Shown: positions 5,311 through 5,338 of the stretch, piece after piece
Position numbering within the stretch: the stretch's first letter is position 1
Layout: each line of letters starts with the position of its first letter
Source: Deltaproteobacteria bacterium
Lineage (GTDB): Bacteria > Myxococcota_A > UBA9160 > UBA4427
Length of the DNA stretch: 5,338 bases
Direction: 5' to 3'
Assembly (NCBI GenBank): GCA_011051925.1
Contig: DRKE01000180.1
Span: 1-5,338 of the forward strand
Made by a program: the position numbers and the translations under genes
The notes under the pieces: generated by a model
Seen by the model: the letters and a program-made list of their open reading frames with translations, nothing else
Told to the model about the DNA's origin: nothing
Database searches by the model: none

Positions 5311-5338
5311 CGCCAGAGCCGCTCACCCGGGCTTGGAC

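Noticed and set aside
5213..5338. tRNA-Glu 3' end as a phage or island attachment site
   Set aside because: Only 51 bp follow the tRNA, with a terminator and no integrase or direct repeat of the tRNA 3' end in the window.

Overview
The window is high-GC bacterial DNA (roughly two thirds G+C by eye, strong G/C preference at third codon positions). The domain mix is a DUF4388/PATAN–J-domain–TPR protein, a receiver–HD-GYP response regulator, a XylR_N/V4R sensor and a stand-alone AAA+ ATPase. It suggests an environmental, delta-proteobacteria-like lineage (Myxococcota / Desulfobacterota / Binatota-type). That placement is inference only; there is no rRNA or marker protein here to settle it.

Layout. 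From 1 to 138 (+) lies what looks like the last 45 codons of a gene that enters from the left. It converges, across only 24 bp, on a compact minus-strand cluster. In transcription order the cluster is: a REC–coiled-coil–HD-GYP response regulator (3897→2770), a XylR_N/V4R–STAS-like sensor (2751→1690) and a DUF4388–J-domain–TPR protein (1665→163). Gaps of 18 and 24 bp, all on one strand, make co-transcription likely. Upstream is a 272-bp non-coding interval (3898–4169) with three inverted repeats, one ending just before the ribosome-binding site of the HD-GYP gene. Beyond it, same strand, is a AAA+ ATPase of the CDC48/FtsH type with several altered motif residues (5096→4170). A 116-bp divergent region then separates the ATPase from tRNA-Glu(UUC) on the plus strand. 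The tRNA has encoded CCA, a plausible promoter with a GC-rich discriminator, and an intrinsic terminator right after it.

How the genes may work together (inference). The HD-GYP regulator would lower cyclic-di-GMP when its receiver is phosphorylated. The V4R protein carries the zinc-site spacing of phenol sensors such as DmpR/MopR, but ends in a STAS-like module instead of a sigma-54 ATPase and DNA-binding domain, so any output would be through protein contacts. The J-domain/TPR protein could bring Hsp70 or act as a scaffold. The most unusual items are the V4R–STAS fusion, the lengthened loop in the HD-GYP signature, and the non-canonical pore-loop and sensor residues of the AAA+ protein.
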